Assembly: GCF_036016755.1 (NCBI RefSeq)
Contig: NZ_JAYXIH010000008.1
Location: 1 to 64,000 of the forward strand
Length of the DNA stretch: 64,000 nucleotides
Direction of reading: 5' to 3'
Source of the DNA: Aurantimonas coralicida_A
GTDB taxonomy: Bacteria; Pseudomonadota; Alphaproteobacteria; Rhizobiales; Rhizobiaceae
The notes under the pieces are model-generated. The model had not been told where the DNA came from. It saw only the letters and a program-made list of their open reading frames with translations, and searched no databases. Shown here piece after piece: positions 1 through 8,716 of the stretch; positions within the stretch are counted from its first letter, which is position 1; every line of letters starts with the position of its first letter. Both the position numbers and the translations under genes were made by a program.

Positions 1-60
1 CAAATCTGATGAAACAGCCTTTCCCATGAAGCACCTCCTGCTCACAGAGAATCAAACCGA

Positions 61-108
61 ACATCAAATGGGAACCCGTCGATTCAAATTATTCGCCGGA
101 TGCTCTAG
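61..108. repeat. Possible degenerate copy of a Rhizobiales-type palindromic repeat
   Basis: The stretch ends in ATGCTCTAG and contains a GGGAACCCG block with flanking AT-rich sequence, resembling in reverse orientation the repeats near 8.6, 30.2 and 58.4 kb. It overlaps the stop codon of the GntR gene on the minus strand. The match is weaker than for the other copies and is judged by eye only. Confidence 0.3.
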
Positions 109-785
109 CCGTGGAGCAGCAGGACGCGGGCGGCCAAGGACCGGCGGATATGCTCGCGCGCGACCTGTTCGGCCGTATCCGCGTCGCGCACCGCGACCGC
201 TTCCACGATCGCCGTGTGCTCCCGGCAAGCCTCGGCGTGGCGGCCTGGAACGGAGTAGGTCGTGGGGCCAAGCAAGGCGATGGCGTCCTGCATCTCCTGC
301 AGCGCCGCATCGAGATAATGGTTACGGGCGGAGGCGTAGAGCGTATCGTGGAAGCGATGGTTGAGGTCGGCGGCCAGGTCGCTCGCTTCGGGGGCGACAG
401 CGGCGAACCGCTGCCCGATGTCGGCCAGCACCTGGTGCTCCGCCGGTGCGCCATGCTGCGCCGACAGACGCGCGGCGGCGCCCTCGAGAATTTCCCGCAT
501 GGCGTAGAGTTCGAACACCTCCGCCGATCCGAGACGGCGCACGACCAGCCCTCGGCCGCTCGCAGGCTCGACCAAGCGCTTGGCCAAGAGGCGGCTGAAC
601 GCTTCCCTGACGGGCGTTCGGCTGACCTTGAGCCGATGCGCCACTTCCTCCTCGCGTAGCCGATCTCCGGGACGGTATTGGCCGGCACGGAGAGCGTCCC
701 GCAAGGCGTCGAAGACATATTGCGACAGGCCCTGCCGATTGCCTTCGCGCGCGCCGGAACTTGGTGACGCTGCTCCTGTAACCAT
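105..785 (-). CDS. GntR-family (FadR/FCD) transcriptional regulator
   Basis: Cytoplasmic DNA-binding regulator of 226 residues. The N-terminal winged helix contains the typical GntR recognition segment KVSRTPVREAFSRLL; the rest is a helical FCD domain, with NHRFHDTLY as a likely part of its metal/carboxylate pocket. The start at 785 is chosen because AGAGAGG precedes it at suitable distance; an in-frame extension to 875 has no ribosome binding site and would read across the promoter region. It is divergent from the tcuA operon, and an inverted repeat lies between them (865-886), so it is probably the local regulator sensing a di- or tricarboxylate. The ligand is inferred from context only. 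Confidence 0.9.
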   Translation of the reverse strand: MVTGAASPSSGAREGNRQGLSQYVFDALRDALRAGQYRPGDRLREEEVAHRLKVSRTPVREAFSRLLAKRLVEPASGRGLVVRRLGSAEVFELYAMREILEGAAARLSAQHGAPAEHQVLADIGQRFAAVAPEASDLAADLNHRFHDTLYASARNHYLDAALQEMQDAIALLGPTTYSVPGRHAEACREHTAIVEAVAVRDADTAEQVAREHIRRSLAARVLLLHG

Positions 786-864
786 GACTACGCCTCTCTG
801 AATGCGCCGCCGATGGTGCTGTGAATAGCACGCGGCTGTTGACCAGTGTAGCAACTTGTGTTTT

Positions 865-886
865 TTCGTATACAAATAAATACGAA
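865..886. promoter_or_regulatory. Inverted repeat, candidate GntR operator
   Basis: TTCGTAT and ATACGAA form a perfect 7-bp inverted repeat with an 8-bp AT-rich spacer, in the intergenic region between the divergent GntR regulator and tcuA and about 27 bp before the tcuA start. The position suits autoregulation and control of tcuA. Binding is inferred. Confidence 0.5.
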
Positions 887-912
887 GCCAACTTTAACGG
901 ACTAGGGCAGCC

Positions 913-2307
913 ATGGCGGACTGGGACAAGCGCTGGGACGTGCTCGTGGCGGGCGGCGGTAACGCCGCCCTCTGCGCGGCGATCGCCGCCCGGCGGGAGG
1001 GGCGTTCGGTGCTGGTGGTGGAGGCAGCGCCGAAATTCTACCGCGGCGGCAACACCCGGCACACCCGCAACATGCGCTGCGCCCACGATGCCGCGACCGA
1101 GACGTTGTCGGGTCCCTATGGCGAGGCGGAATTCTTCGACGATCTGATGCTGGTGACGGCGGGCAACACCGACGAGACGTTGGCGCGCCTGATGATCCGC
1201 GAGTCGAAGGCGATGCTGGACTGGATCCAGGAACAGGGAGTGCGGTTTCAACCCTCCCTGGGCGGCACGCTGAGCCTGGGGCGGACCAATTCGTTCTTTC
1301 TCGGTGGCGGTCGTTCGATGCTGAATTCGCTCTACCGGACGGCGGAACGGCTGGGCGTCGTGGTCGCCTACGATGCGGAGGTGACGGGGCTGGAAATCGA
1401 GGACGGCGCCTTCCGATCCGCGACTGTCACGACGCCGAAGGGAGCGCATCGCGTCGTCGCGGCGAACTTCGTTGCGGCGTCCGGCGGTTTCGAGGCCAAT
1501 CTCGAATGGCTGAAGGAAGGCTGGGGCGACAAGGCCGACAACTTCCTCATCCGCGGCACGCCCTACAACAAGGGAACGATCATCCGCATGCTGCTGGAAG
1601 CGGGTGTCGAACAGATCGGCGATCCGACCCAGTGCCACGCCGTGGCGATCGACGCGCGGGCGCCGAAATTCGACGGCGGCATTATTACGCGACTCGACTG
1701 CGTGGTGTTCGGCATCGTCGTCAACCGGGATGGCGCCCGCTTCTACGACGAGGGCGAGGACATCTGGCCGAAGCGCTATGCGATCTGGGGACGACTGGTC
1801 GCGGCGCAACCAGACCAGATCGCCTACATCATCTTCGACGCCCCATCGCTGGAAAAGTTCATGCCGTCGCTGTTTCCGCCTGTCATGGCCGGATCGATCG
1901 GCGAACTGGCCGACACGCTCGGCCTCGATCGGAAGGCGCTGCAAGACACCGTCACCACGTTCAACGCGGCGGTCGAGGGCGGCCGTCCCTTCGACCATAC
2001 GACACTCGACGGCAACCGGACGCGCGGCCTTGACATCGACAAGACCAATTGGGCCCAGCGCATCGAAACAGCGCCGTTCTATGCCTATCCGGTGCGGCCC
2101 GGCATCACCTTCACCTATCTCGGCGTGCGCGTGAACGAACAGGCGCGGATGAAGATGGCCGACGGCCGGCCAGCGCCGAACATGTTCGCGGCGGGAGAGA
2201 TCATGGCGGGCAACGTCCTCGGACAAGGCTACGCGGCCGGTATCGGCATGACCATCGGCAGCGTCTTCGGGCGGATCGCCGGACAGGAGGCTGCCCGCAA
2301 TGCATAG
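913..2307 (+). CDS. tcuA: FAD-dependent tricarballylate dehydrogenase TcuA
   Basis: Flavoprotein of 464 residues in the succinate dehydrogenase/fumarate reductase flavoprotein family. The N terminus has a dinucleotide-binding motif (VAGGGNAALCAA, about residues 10-21), and the C terminus has the family's second FAD segment (FAAGEIMAGNVLGQGY). In Salmonella TcuA oxidises tricarballylate to cis-aconitate and TcuB reoxidises its flavin; the adjacent gene here is a TcuB homologue overlapping by 8 bases, which supports the assignment over a generic FAD oxidoreductase. No signal peptide is seen, so it acts on the cytoplasmic side. It is the first gene of a four-gene operon opposite the GntR regulator. 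Tricarballylate as the substrate in this organism is inferred. Confidence 0.9.
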   Translation: MADWDKRWDVLVAGGGNAALCAAIAARREGRSVLVVEAAPKFYRGGNTRHTRNMRCAHDAATETLSGPYGEAEFFDDLMLVTAGNTDETLARLMIRESKAMLDWIQEQGVRFQPSLGGTLSLGRTNSFFLGGGRSMLNSLYRTAERLGVVVAYDAEVTGLEIEDGAFRSATVTTPKGAHRVVAANFVAASGGFEANLEWLKEGWGDKADNFLIRGTPYNKGTIIRMLLEAGVEQIGDPTQCHAVAIDARAPKFDGGIITRLDCVVFGIVVNRDGARFYDEGEDIWPKRYAIWGRLVAAQPDQIAYIIFDAPSLEKFMPSLFPPVMAGSIGELADTLGLDRKALQDTVTTFNAAVEGGRPFDHTTLDGNRTRGLDIDKTNWAQRIETAPFYAYPVRPGITFTYLGVRVNEQARMKMADGRPAPNMFAAGEIMAGNVLGQGYAAGIGMTIGSVFGRIAGQEAARNA

Positions 2308-3424
2308 GACCGATGCCCTTGCCGAGGCCGACCGGCTGATGACGGTTTGCAACTCCTGCCGCTACTGCGAAGGCCTGTGCGCGGTATTCCCGGCGATGGA
2401 GATGCGGCGCGACTTCCAGGACGGCGATCTCAACTATCTGGCCAATCTCTGCCATTCCTGCGGCGCCTGCTACTACGATTGCCAGTTTTCTCCGCCGCAT
2501 GAATTCGCGGTCAACGTGCCCAAGGTCCTCGCCGAAGTCCGCAACCAGTCCTACGAGCAATATGCTTGGCCACAGGCGTTTCGCGGGGTCTTTGCCCGCC
2601 ATGGCCTGGTCGCGGCATTGCTGGTGGCGCTATCGGTCGCACTCTTCCTGATTGGATTCGTAGCCTGGAACGCGCCGGCAGCCCTGTTCACGGCGCATCT
2701 CACGGACGAGAATTTCTACGCGCTGATGCCGCACAACGCCATGGCGCTGCTCTTCGGCACGGTCTTCCTCTTCGCAATCTTTGCCCTGGGCATGGGCGCG
2801 CGCAACTTCTGGCGTGACATCGGCGAGCCGGCCGCGACGCTTGCCCAGCCGGCCGCGCTCGCTCGCGCGGCCCATGACGCCGGCACCTTGCGTTATCTCG
2901 ACGGGGGCGGCGAGGGCTGCATGAACGAGGACGAGGCGCCAACCGATCGCCGCCGAATCTACCACCACCTGACCTTCTACGGGTTCATGCTCTGCTTCGC
3001 CGCAACATCGGTCGCGACGCTTTATCATTACGTCTTCGGGCGCGTGGCCCCTTATCCCTGGTGGGACGTGCCGGTCATCCTCGGCACGCTGGGCGGAATC
3101 GGGTTGTTGATCGGCCCCGCAGGTCTTCTCGCAGCGAAACTGCGCCGCGACGAGGCGCTGCAGGATGGTAGCCGGTTCGGCATGGATACGGCGTTCCTCG
3201 CCATGCTGTTCCTCACCGGCCTGACGGGGCTCATGCTGCTGTTCCTGCGCGCGACCCCGGCCATGGGGGTGCTCCTGGCTGTGCACCTCGGCTTTGTGCT
3301 GGCCCTGTTCCTGACCCTGCCCTATGGCAAGTTTGTGCACGGCATCTACCGGTATCTGGCGCTGGTTCGCTATGCCAAGGAGAGCAAGACAATCGAACAG
3401 GAAGCCGCCGGTGCCGGGGCATAA
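2300..3424 (+). CDS. tcuB: Tricarballylate utilisation protein TcuB (Fe-S, membrane)
   Basis: Protein of 374 residues with two CxxCxxCxxxC clusters near the N terminus (CNSCRYCEGLC and CHSCGACYYDC), which ligate two [4Fe-4S] centres. About six hydrophobic segments follow, with conserved histidines that may bind haem. In the Tcu system TcuB takes electrons from reduced TcuA flavin and passes them to the quinone pool. Its start overlaps the end of tcuA by 8 bases, implying translational coupling. The length and order of domains match the CitB/TcuB family. Confidence 0.9.
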   Translation: MHRTDALAEADRLMTVCNSCRYCEGLCAVFPAMEMRRDFQDGDLNYLANLCHSCGACYYDCQFSPPHEFAVNVPKVLAEVRNQSYEQYAWPQAFRGVFARHGLVAALLVALSVALFLIGFVAWNAPAALFTAHLTDENFYALMPHNAMALLFGTVFLFAIFALGMGARNFWRDIGEPAATLAQPAALARAAHDAGTLRYLDGGGEGCMNEDEAPTDRRRIYHHLTFYGFMLCFAATSVATLYHYVFGRVAPYPWWDVPVILGTLGGIGLLIGPAGLLAAKLRRDEALQDGSRFGMDTAFLAMLFLTGLTGLMLLFLRATPAMGVLLAVHLGFVLALFLTLPYGKFVHGIYRYLALVRYAKESKTIEQEAAGAGA

Positions 3425-4466
3425 AAGCCCCACGCGGCTGCGCAAACAGTTGATCACGCTGATCATCGCCGCTGTTGGCGTCGTGCTGTTCTGGCTGGCG
3501 GATATGCCCCTGCCGTTCCTTCTGGGTCCGCTGTTTGCCTGTCTCGCTGCGGCGATGGTTGGGGCAACGCTGGCCGACTCCGGTCAGGTCGGCGTCATGA
3601 TGCGCACGGTGCTCGGCGTGGCCGTCGGCTCGTCCATTACGCCGGATCTTCTGACCCGCCTCCCCGGCATGGCCTATTCCGTCGCCCTCGTGCCGCTGTT
3701 CGTCCTGATCATCGGACTGATCGGGTATCCGTTCTTCCGCCGCGTCTGCGGATTCGACGGGCCGACATCCTACTACGCCGCCATGCCCGGCGGATTTCAG
3801 GACATGGTGATCTTTGGCCAAGAGGCCGGCGCGGACATTCGGGCCCTGTCGCTCATCCACGCCACACGGGTTCTGCTGATCGTCACGCTCGTCCCGTTCC
3901 TGATGACGTCGATCTACGGTCAACCGCTCACCAACGCGCCGGGTGCTGCGCTGGCGGAAATTCCGGCACGAGAACTGCTCCTGATGGCGGTTGCCGCCCT
4001 GGTCGGCTGGAAGGGTGGCGAACGCATCGGATTGTTCGGCGCCTCGATCATCGGGCCGTTGGTCGTCACGGCCGTTTTCAGTCTGCTCGGCCTCATCGAA
4101 CATCGCCCGCCGGCGCTGGCGATTCTCGCAGCGCAGTTCTTCATCGGTGCCTCGATCGGCGCGAAATACACCGGCGTCAGCTGGCGCGAATTGCGGGTCG
4201 ACGTCCTGGCGGGCGCGGCTTTCTGCGTACTACTCGGCGTCGTTGCGACGATTTTCGCCGAAGCCGTGGCGCTGGCGGGCTTTGCTCCGGCCGTCGAGGC
4301 GCTCTTGTCCTTCGCGCCGGGCGGTCAGGCCGAAATGGCGATGCTGACGATCATCGCCGGCGCGGATCTCGCCTTCGTCGTCACCCACCACATCGCCCGC
4401 ATCGTGGTGGTGATCGCCGGCGCGCCTATCGTGGCGCATTTCCTGAAATGGAAGGATCGTGAATGA
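3411..4466 (+). CDS. AbrB-family integral membrane protein (putative transporter)
   Basis: About 351 residues, almost all hydrophobic, with roughly ten transmembrane segments arranged as two similar halves (AbrB duplication family). A GTG start at 3411 is chosen because AGGAAG precedes it and it gives a short 14-base overlap with tcuB; upstream in-frame ATGs lack ribosome binding sites and lie deep inside tcuB. Homologues are often mislabelled 'ammonia monooxygenase' or 'AbrB regulator'; nothing here supports an enzymatic or DNA-binding role. Many family members sit beside TctABC carriers, as here, so a role in carboxylate movement is plausible but unproven. Confidence 0.75.
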   Translation: MPGHKSPTRLRKQLITLIIAAVGVVLFWLADMPLPFLLGPLFACLAAAMVGATLADSGQVGVMMRTVLGVAVGSSITPDLLTRLPGMAYSVALVPLFVLIIGLIGYPFFRRVCGFDGPTSYYAAMPGGFQDMVIFGQEAGADIRALSLIHATRVLLIVTLVPFLMTSIYGQPLTNAPGAALAEIPARELLLMAVAALVGWKGGERIGLFGASIIGPLVVTAVFSLLGLIEHRPPALAILAAQFFIGASIGAKYTGVSWRELRVDVLAGAAFCVLLGVVATIFAEAVALAGFAPAVEALLSFAPGGQAEMAMLTIIAGADLAFVVTHHIARIVVVIAGAPIVAHFLKWKDRE

Positions 4467-5419
4467 GAATCGCCATTCTCGACGACTGGTCCGGCTCGGC
4501 GCTCGACTATGCCGACTGGGCCAGCCTCGGCGCCAGCATCGAGGTGTTTTCCGAGCCCTTTGCGTCCACCGAGGCGCTGGTCGCCGCTCTCCGTCCGTTC
4601 GACGTGCTCTGTCTGATGCGCGAGCGCACCCCCTTCCCTGCCCCTGTGATCAAAGCGTTGCCGGCGCTGACGCTGATCGTGACTACCGGCGCGCGCAACA
4701 ATGCGATCGATCTCGAGGCGGCGCGGGCAGCCGGGATCACGGTCTGCGGCACCCGGGCGCGCAAGACCACGACGGCCGAACTGACGCTGCTTCTGATCCT
4801 GGCGCTGTCGCGCAACCTTTTCGGCGAAGCCGGGCGGCTACGCGAGGGCGGCTGGCAGGGGCCGCCGGGGCGCGACCTCGATGGCCTCCGGCTCGGCCTG
4901 ATCGGCCTGGGGACCGTCGGCGCACAGGTCGCCCGGTTGGCACAGGGTCTGGGAATGCGCGTCAGCGCCTGGTCGCAAAACCTGACAGACGCGCGCTGCG
5001 CCGAATGCGGAGTGCCTCATGCGCCATCGCTTGCGGCTCTGATGGGCGAAAGCGACGTGGTTTCGGTCCACCTCGTGCATTCGCCGCGGACCGATCGCCT
5101 GATCGGATCGGACGCTTTCGCCGCGATGCGAGACGGCGCCGTCTTCGTCAACACATCCCGCGCCGGAATCGTCGATACGCCGACGCTCCTTGCCGCAATG
5201 CGCGCCGGGCGACCGGCCAAGGCCGGGCTTGATGTCTTCGACGCCGAGCCACTTCCGCAGGACGATCCGCTTCGCGCGGCCTTCGCCGAGTTCGGCGACC
5301 GCCTGCTCGCCACGCCGCATCTTGGCTATGTCACCGACGAAACCTGGCGGCTGTTCTACGGTGACACCGTCGAGGCCGTCGCCGCCTGGCGCGACGGCAC
5401 GCCGATCCGAGAGCTATAG
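4463..5419 (+). CDS. D-2-hydroxyacid dehydrogenase family protein
   Basis: NAD(P)-dependent dehydrogenase of 318 residues. It has the Rossmann motif LIGLGTVGAQ in the middle and the family's catalytic trio: Arg in NTSRAGIVDT, Glu in DVFDAEPLP and His in ATPHLGYVTDE. It would interconvert a 2-oxoacid and a D-2-hydroxyacid in the cytoplasm. It overlaps the AbrB-family gene by four bases (ATGA), placing it last in the tcuA operon. The substrate cannot be read from the sequence; a hydroxylated product of tri- or dicarboxylate breakdown would fit the location. Confidence 0.88.
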   Translation: MRIAILDDWSGSALDYADWASLGASIEVFSEPFASTEALVAALRPFDVLCLMRERTPFPAPVIKALPALTLIVTTGARNNAIDLEAARAAGITVCGTRARKTTTAELTLLLILALSRNLFGEAGRLREGGWQGPPGRDLDGLRLGLIGLGTVGAQVARLAQGLGMRVSAWSQNLTDARCAECGVPHAPSLAALMGESDVVSVHLVHSPRTDRLIGSDAFAAMRDGAVFVNTSRAGIVDTPTLLAAMRAGRPAKAGLDVFDAEPLPQDDPLRAAFAEFGDRLLATPHLGYVTDETWRLFYGDTVEAVAAWRDGTPIREL

Positions 5420-5432
5420 CCACTTCGTCGGC

Positions 5433-6521
5433 TCAGCGGCTCCAGACCGCGCCGGGCACCATCAGTTGCCCCTTTGCCAATAGGCGCGCCGTACGCAGCA
5501 GCCCCGCCGAGCGCAGATCGAAGCCGTCGGACCCATGGGTGAAATCGGCCGCGACCTCGATGTTTCCCGAGGCGTGCTCGATCGTGACCACGGCGGGTCC
5601 TTCGACCGGACGCTCGGCCAGGCCGTCGGCGACGGTCCCGGGGACCAAGGCGCACGAGGCGAGGCATTGGGCGCCGGTGACGGCCATCGACGGATGACAA
5701 TTCCAGGGCATGAAGTAGCGGGCCGAGATCGTTCCACCGGAACGGGCGCTACTGAGCAGGCCGAATTTCGGCATCACCGATTTCGACACGTCGCCGAGCC
5801 CCATCCGGCGTCCGGCCTCCTGCCGGATCGGCTCCATACGGGCATAGAAGTCGCGATTGGCGTCGAGTTCCTCGGCGCTCTCCTCGCCGGTCAGGCCGAA
5901 CGCGTCGGCGCGCGCGATGACGATGGGCATCGCCACGTCCATGCAGGTGACCTCGACCCCGTCGATCACGTCGCGCAGATTGCCGGTCGGCAGCAGCGCC
6001 CCACAGGTCGACCCGACCACGTCCATGAAATTGAGCGTCACCGGCGCCGCCGTCCCCGGCACGTCGTCGATACGCGCATCGCCATCATATTCGACGAATC
6101 CGTCCGGCGTCTGCACGATCGCTTCGATCCGCGCTTCGGTATTGACGGCCCGGATGCGCACCGGTGTCTGCGGACCCTTGATACCGACCAGCCCCATCTC
6201 GATCGCGGCGGGGCCGACACCGGAGAGGATGTTGCCGCAGGTCGGCTTGAAGTCGACCAGGCCGTCGAGCACCGAAACCTGGGCGAAGAAGTAATCTACC
6301 TCGGCCCAGTCGTCTTCGGACCGAGACAGCATGGCGACCTTGGTGGTCACCGCCGCGCCGCCCCCGATTCCGTCGATGTTGAGCTTGTGGCCGGAGCCCA
6401 CGGCCGCGACCAGCACCCGCGCCAGTGACTCGCGGTCCTCGGGAAGATCCTGCCTCGCGATATAAGGGCCGCGAGAGGTCCCGCCGCGCATGAACAGGAA
6501 AGGGATTTCGGTCTGCCGCAT
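5433..6521 (-). CDS. PrpF/GalD-type isomerase (4-oxalomesaconate tautomerase / aconitate isomerase family)
   Basis: Protein of 362 residues with the PrpF-family N terminus RGGTSRGPYI and the two Cys-containing active-site motifs TCGNILSGVGP and NCHPSMAVTGA. The two halves form a diaminopimelate-epimerase-like fold that moves double bonds in unsaturated tricarboxylates; characterised relatives are 4-oxalomesaconate tautomerase and methylaconitate/aconitate isomerases. The start at 6521 is preferred because GAGGTAG precedes it. It begins five bases after the TctAB fusion gene and belongs to the same minus-strand operon. Beside TcuA (product cis-aconitate), trans/cis-aconitate isomerisation is an attractive guess. 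Confidence 0.85.
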   Translation of the reverse strand: MRQTEIPFLFMRGGTSRGPYIARQDLPEDRESLARVLVAAVGSGHKLNIDGIGGGAAVTTKVAMLSRSEDDWAEVDYFFAQVSVLDGLVDFKPTCGNILSGVGPAAIEMGLVGIKGPQTPVRIRAVNTEARIEAIVQTPDGFVEYDGDARIDDVPGTAAPVTLNFMDVVGSTCGALLPTGNLRDVIDGVEVTCMDVAMPIVIARADAFGLTGEESAEELDANRDFYARMEPIRQEAGRRMGLGDVSKSVMPKFGLLSSARSGGTISARYFMPWNCHPSMAVTGAQCLASCALVPGTVADGLAERPVEGPAVVTIEHASGNIEVAADFTHGSDGFDLRSAGLLRTARLLAKGQLMVPGAVWSR

Positions 6522-6526
6522 TGATG

Positions 6527-8536
6527 CTACCTCAAAGGCCAAGGGAGATCGACGGCCGATTGCAGCCATCCGCTCGGGAAATTAAGCGACAGGGCGTTGG
6601 CCAGGAAGGTGAAGAAGACCATCGCCACCGCCGTCAGGAGCAGTGTGCGCGTCCAGCCGGCTTGCGCCCGCACCCGCAGAAACACCAGGAAGAAGACCAG
6701 CGCGCCCAACCAGAATCCGATCAGGGCGGTGATGGCGACCAACGCCGCGATCCAGAGCGCTCCGGCCCAAGGACTGCGAATATCGTCCGCGCCGACATGA
6801 TCGCCGTGGACCTCGTGATCGAAGATCGCCGGATTGGCATTCTCGCCGAGCACGAGCACCCCGAGCAGCAGCAACGCGAACAGACCGGCGACAGCCGCGC
6901 TGCCCATCGGGAAGACCGCCCCGAGGAAGGATTGCCCGGCCGCATCCCAGATCGCATAGGCAAAGATCGCGACGACGAGGGCGGCAAACGCGATCTGCGG
7001 CCCGCGGTCGGCCAACGGCGCGCGCCCCGAAACCGAGACGGCGGTCTCGGAGGCACCTGCCGGAGCCGGGGCGCCGGTGTCGTCGACGCGGTTGCGCACG
7101 CCGAACCAGATCGACAGCGCCGTCAGCGCGCCGATGATCAAGACGCCGGGACGGCTCAGGAACTCCCAGCCGTAGAACTGCACTGCCTGGTAGAGGTAGG
7201 TCTCGGCCTGCGGCGCCAGCACGAAGCCGATCAGCATCGCCGGACGCGGCCAGCCGAACCGCTTCATCAGGACGCCAAGCACGCCGAGCACCAGTAGCGC
7301 CACCAGATCGGCCAGGTCGCGCGTCGCCTGAAAGGCGGCGAAGGAAATCACCGCGATCATGAACGGGGCGAGCAGCGGAAACGGAATCGTCGTCAGCCGC
7401 GAGATCGGCTGCGCCAGTGCGATACACAGCCCCGCGCCGATGACATTGGCAAGGGCAAGCGACCAGATAATCGAATAGGTGATGTTCAGATCGGAGGTGA
7501 CCATCGAGGGGCCAGGCTCGATGCCGATCAGCACCATGCCGCCGAGAAACACCGCCATCGACCCGGATCCGGGAATACCGAAAAGCAGCGTAGGCAGCAG
7601 CGCACCGCCCTCCTTGGCGTTGTTGGCGCTTTCCGGAGCGATCACGCCGCGAATATCGCCGTGGCCAAATCGCGAGGTGTCCTTGGTCGTCTGCACCGCA
7701 TGACCGTAGGCGATCCAGTCCACCACCGATCCGCCGAGGCCGGGGATCGCGCCGATGATGCAGCCGATGCCGGCGCAACGCAGGCTAAGGAACCAGTGGC
7801 GCATCCAATCGCGGACGCCCTCGAACCATCCAGCGCCGAGAGCGACCCCACCGGTAATGGACTGATTGCGGCGCAGCAATTCGGCGATTTCGGGAAATGC
7901 GAAGAGTCCGAGGCCAACAACGACCAGCGGCACGCCGTCGTAGAGATAGTCGAAGTCCAGGATCATCCGGAATTCGCCGGTGGCGGGCGCGCCACCGACC
8001 GAGCCGAGCACCAGCCCGATCCCGCAGGCCGCCAGCCCCTTGGCAAGACTGCGGCCGGCCAGCACGCCGACCATGGAGAGGCCGAACAGCGACAGCATGA
8101 ACAGTTCCGCGGAGCCGAATGCGAGGATGATCGGCCGTGCGATCAAAACGAAACCGGTCAGGACGACAGCCCCGAACAGGCCCCCGAAGAGCGAGGAGAC
8201 AAAGGCGGCCGAGAGCGCCCGCGCTGCCTGGCCCTGCTTGGCCAGCGGAAATCCGTCGAGCACGGTGGCCTGGCTGGCACTGGATCCGGGAATGCCCATG
8301 AGGACCGACGCGAAGGTGTCGGAGGTCGGGATGACCGCGATCAGGCCGATCAGCATGGCCAACGCGGTGACCGAGTCCATACCGTAGAGAAAGGGGATCA
8401 GCAGCGACAATCCGGCGATGCCGCCGAGGCCGGGGAAGACGCCGATCGACAGGCCGAGCAGCACGCCGAGCAGCATGTAGAGCATATGCTGCCACGTCAG
8501 GAGTTCGGCGAGTGCCGAAACGAAGACGTCGAACAT
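6527..8536 (-). CDS. TctA-TctB fusion, tripartite tricarboxylate transporter membrane component
   Basis: Membrane protein of 669 residues. Residues 1 to about 500 match the large TctA subunit, with the glycine/proline-rich repeats GVFPGLGGIAG and GAIPGLGGSVVDW and about eleven membrane segments. The last about 150 residues, after a charged linker near residue 510, look like the four-helix TctB subunit. TctA and TctB are normally separate genes, so this is a fusion of both membrane subunits. It would form the secondary carrier that accepts ligand from the TctC protein encoded just upstream. It is preceded by GGAGGTCACC. Confidence 0.9.
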   Translation of the reverse strand: MFDVFVSALAELLTWQHMLYMLLGVLLGLSIGVFPGLGGIAGLSLLIPFLYGMDSVTALAMLIGLIAVIPTSDTFASVLMGIPGSSASQATVLDGFPLAKQGQAARALSAAFVSSLFGGLFGAVVLTGFVLIARPIILAFGSAELFMLSLFGLSMVGVLAGRSLAKGLAACGIGLVLGSVGGAPATGEFRMILDFDYLYDGVPLVVVGLGLFAFPEIAELLRRNQSITGGVALGAGWFEGVRDWMRHWFLSLRCAGIGCIIGAIPGLGGSVVDWIAYGHAVQTTKDTSRFGHGDIRGVIAPESANNAKEGGALLPTLLFGIPGSGSMAVFLGGMVLIGIEPGPSMVTSDLNITYSIIWSLALANVIGAGLCIALAQPISRLTTIPFPLLAPFMIAVISFAAFQATRDLADLVALLVLGVLGVLMKRFGWPRPAMLIGFVLAPQAETYLYQAVQFYGWEFLSRPGVLIIGALTALSIWFGVRNRVDDTGAPAPAGASETAVSVSGRAPLADRGPQIAFAALVVAIFAYAIWDAAGQSFLGAVFPMGSAAVAGLFALLLLGVLVLGENANPAIFDHEVHGDHVGADDIRSPWAGALWIAALVAITALIGFWLGALVFFLVFLRVRAQAGWTRTLLLTAVAMVFFTFLANALSLNFPSGWLQSAVDLPWPLR

Positions 8537-8596
8537 GGCGGTGACCTCCCAGCGCCGCGTTAGAGCGCCGTGCGTCCATTCGAACGCACAAAGGAC

Positions 8597-8664
8597 GCTC
8601 TAACACTTTGATTGAGCATCGAAATTATCCAAAAACCGGATTCCACTTTTTGGTCCGATGCTCC
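8597..8664. repeat. Palindromic intergenic repeat (rhizobial type), copy A
   Basis: It contains CTCTAACACTTTGATTGAGC followed by an AAAACCGGATTCCACTTTT-like core and ends in GATGCTC, between tctC and the TctAB fusion gene. Related copies lie at 30187-30250 and, reversed, at 58424-58470. Repeats of this kind are abundant between genes in Rhizobiales genomes. Confidence 0.6.
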
Positions 8665-8673
8665 AGACTCGTA

Positions 8674-8699
8674 GCGGGCGGCCCCTGCGAGCCGCCCGC
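8674..8699 (-). terminator. GC-rich hairpin just downstream of tctC
   Basis: GCGGGCGGC and GCCGCCCGC form a perfect 9-bp stem with an 8-base loop, 17 bases after the tctC stop codon and before the TctAB fusion gene. There is no U-tract, so it may act as a partial terminator or an RNA-stabilising hairpin giving more binding protein than carrier. Confidence 0.55.
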
Positions 8700-8716
8700 C
8701 ACATCACATCAGGGGG

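Noticed and set aside
838..874. TTGACC and TATACA as a promoter for tcuA
   Set aside because: The spacing is 24 bp, too long for a sigma-70 promoter.
322..2352. Very long open frame on the minus strand opposite tcuA
   Set aside because: It runs antisense through tcuA and part of the GntR gene, is Arg/His-rich with no recognisable domain, and is a GC-codon shadow.
3411..4466. 'Ammonia monooxygenase' or AbrB DNA-binding regulator labels for this gene
   Set aside because: The product is a ten-helix membrane protein with no copper-enzyme or swapped-hairpin DNA-binding motif; the labels stem from old transferred annotation.
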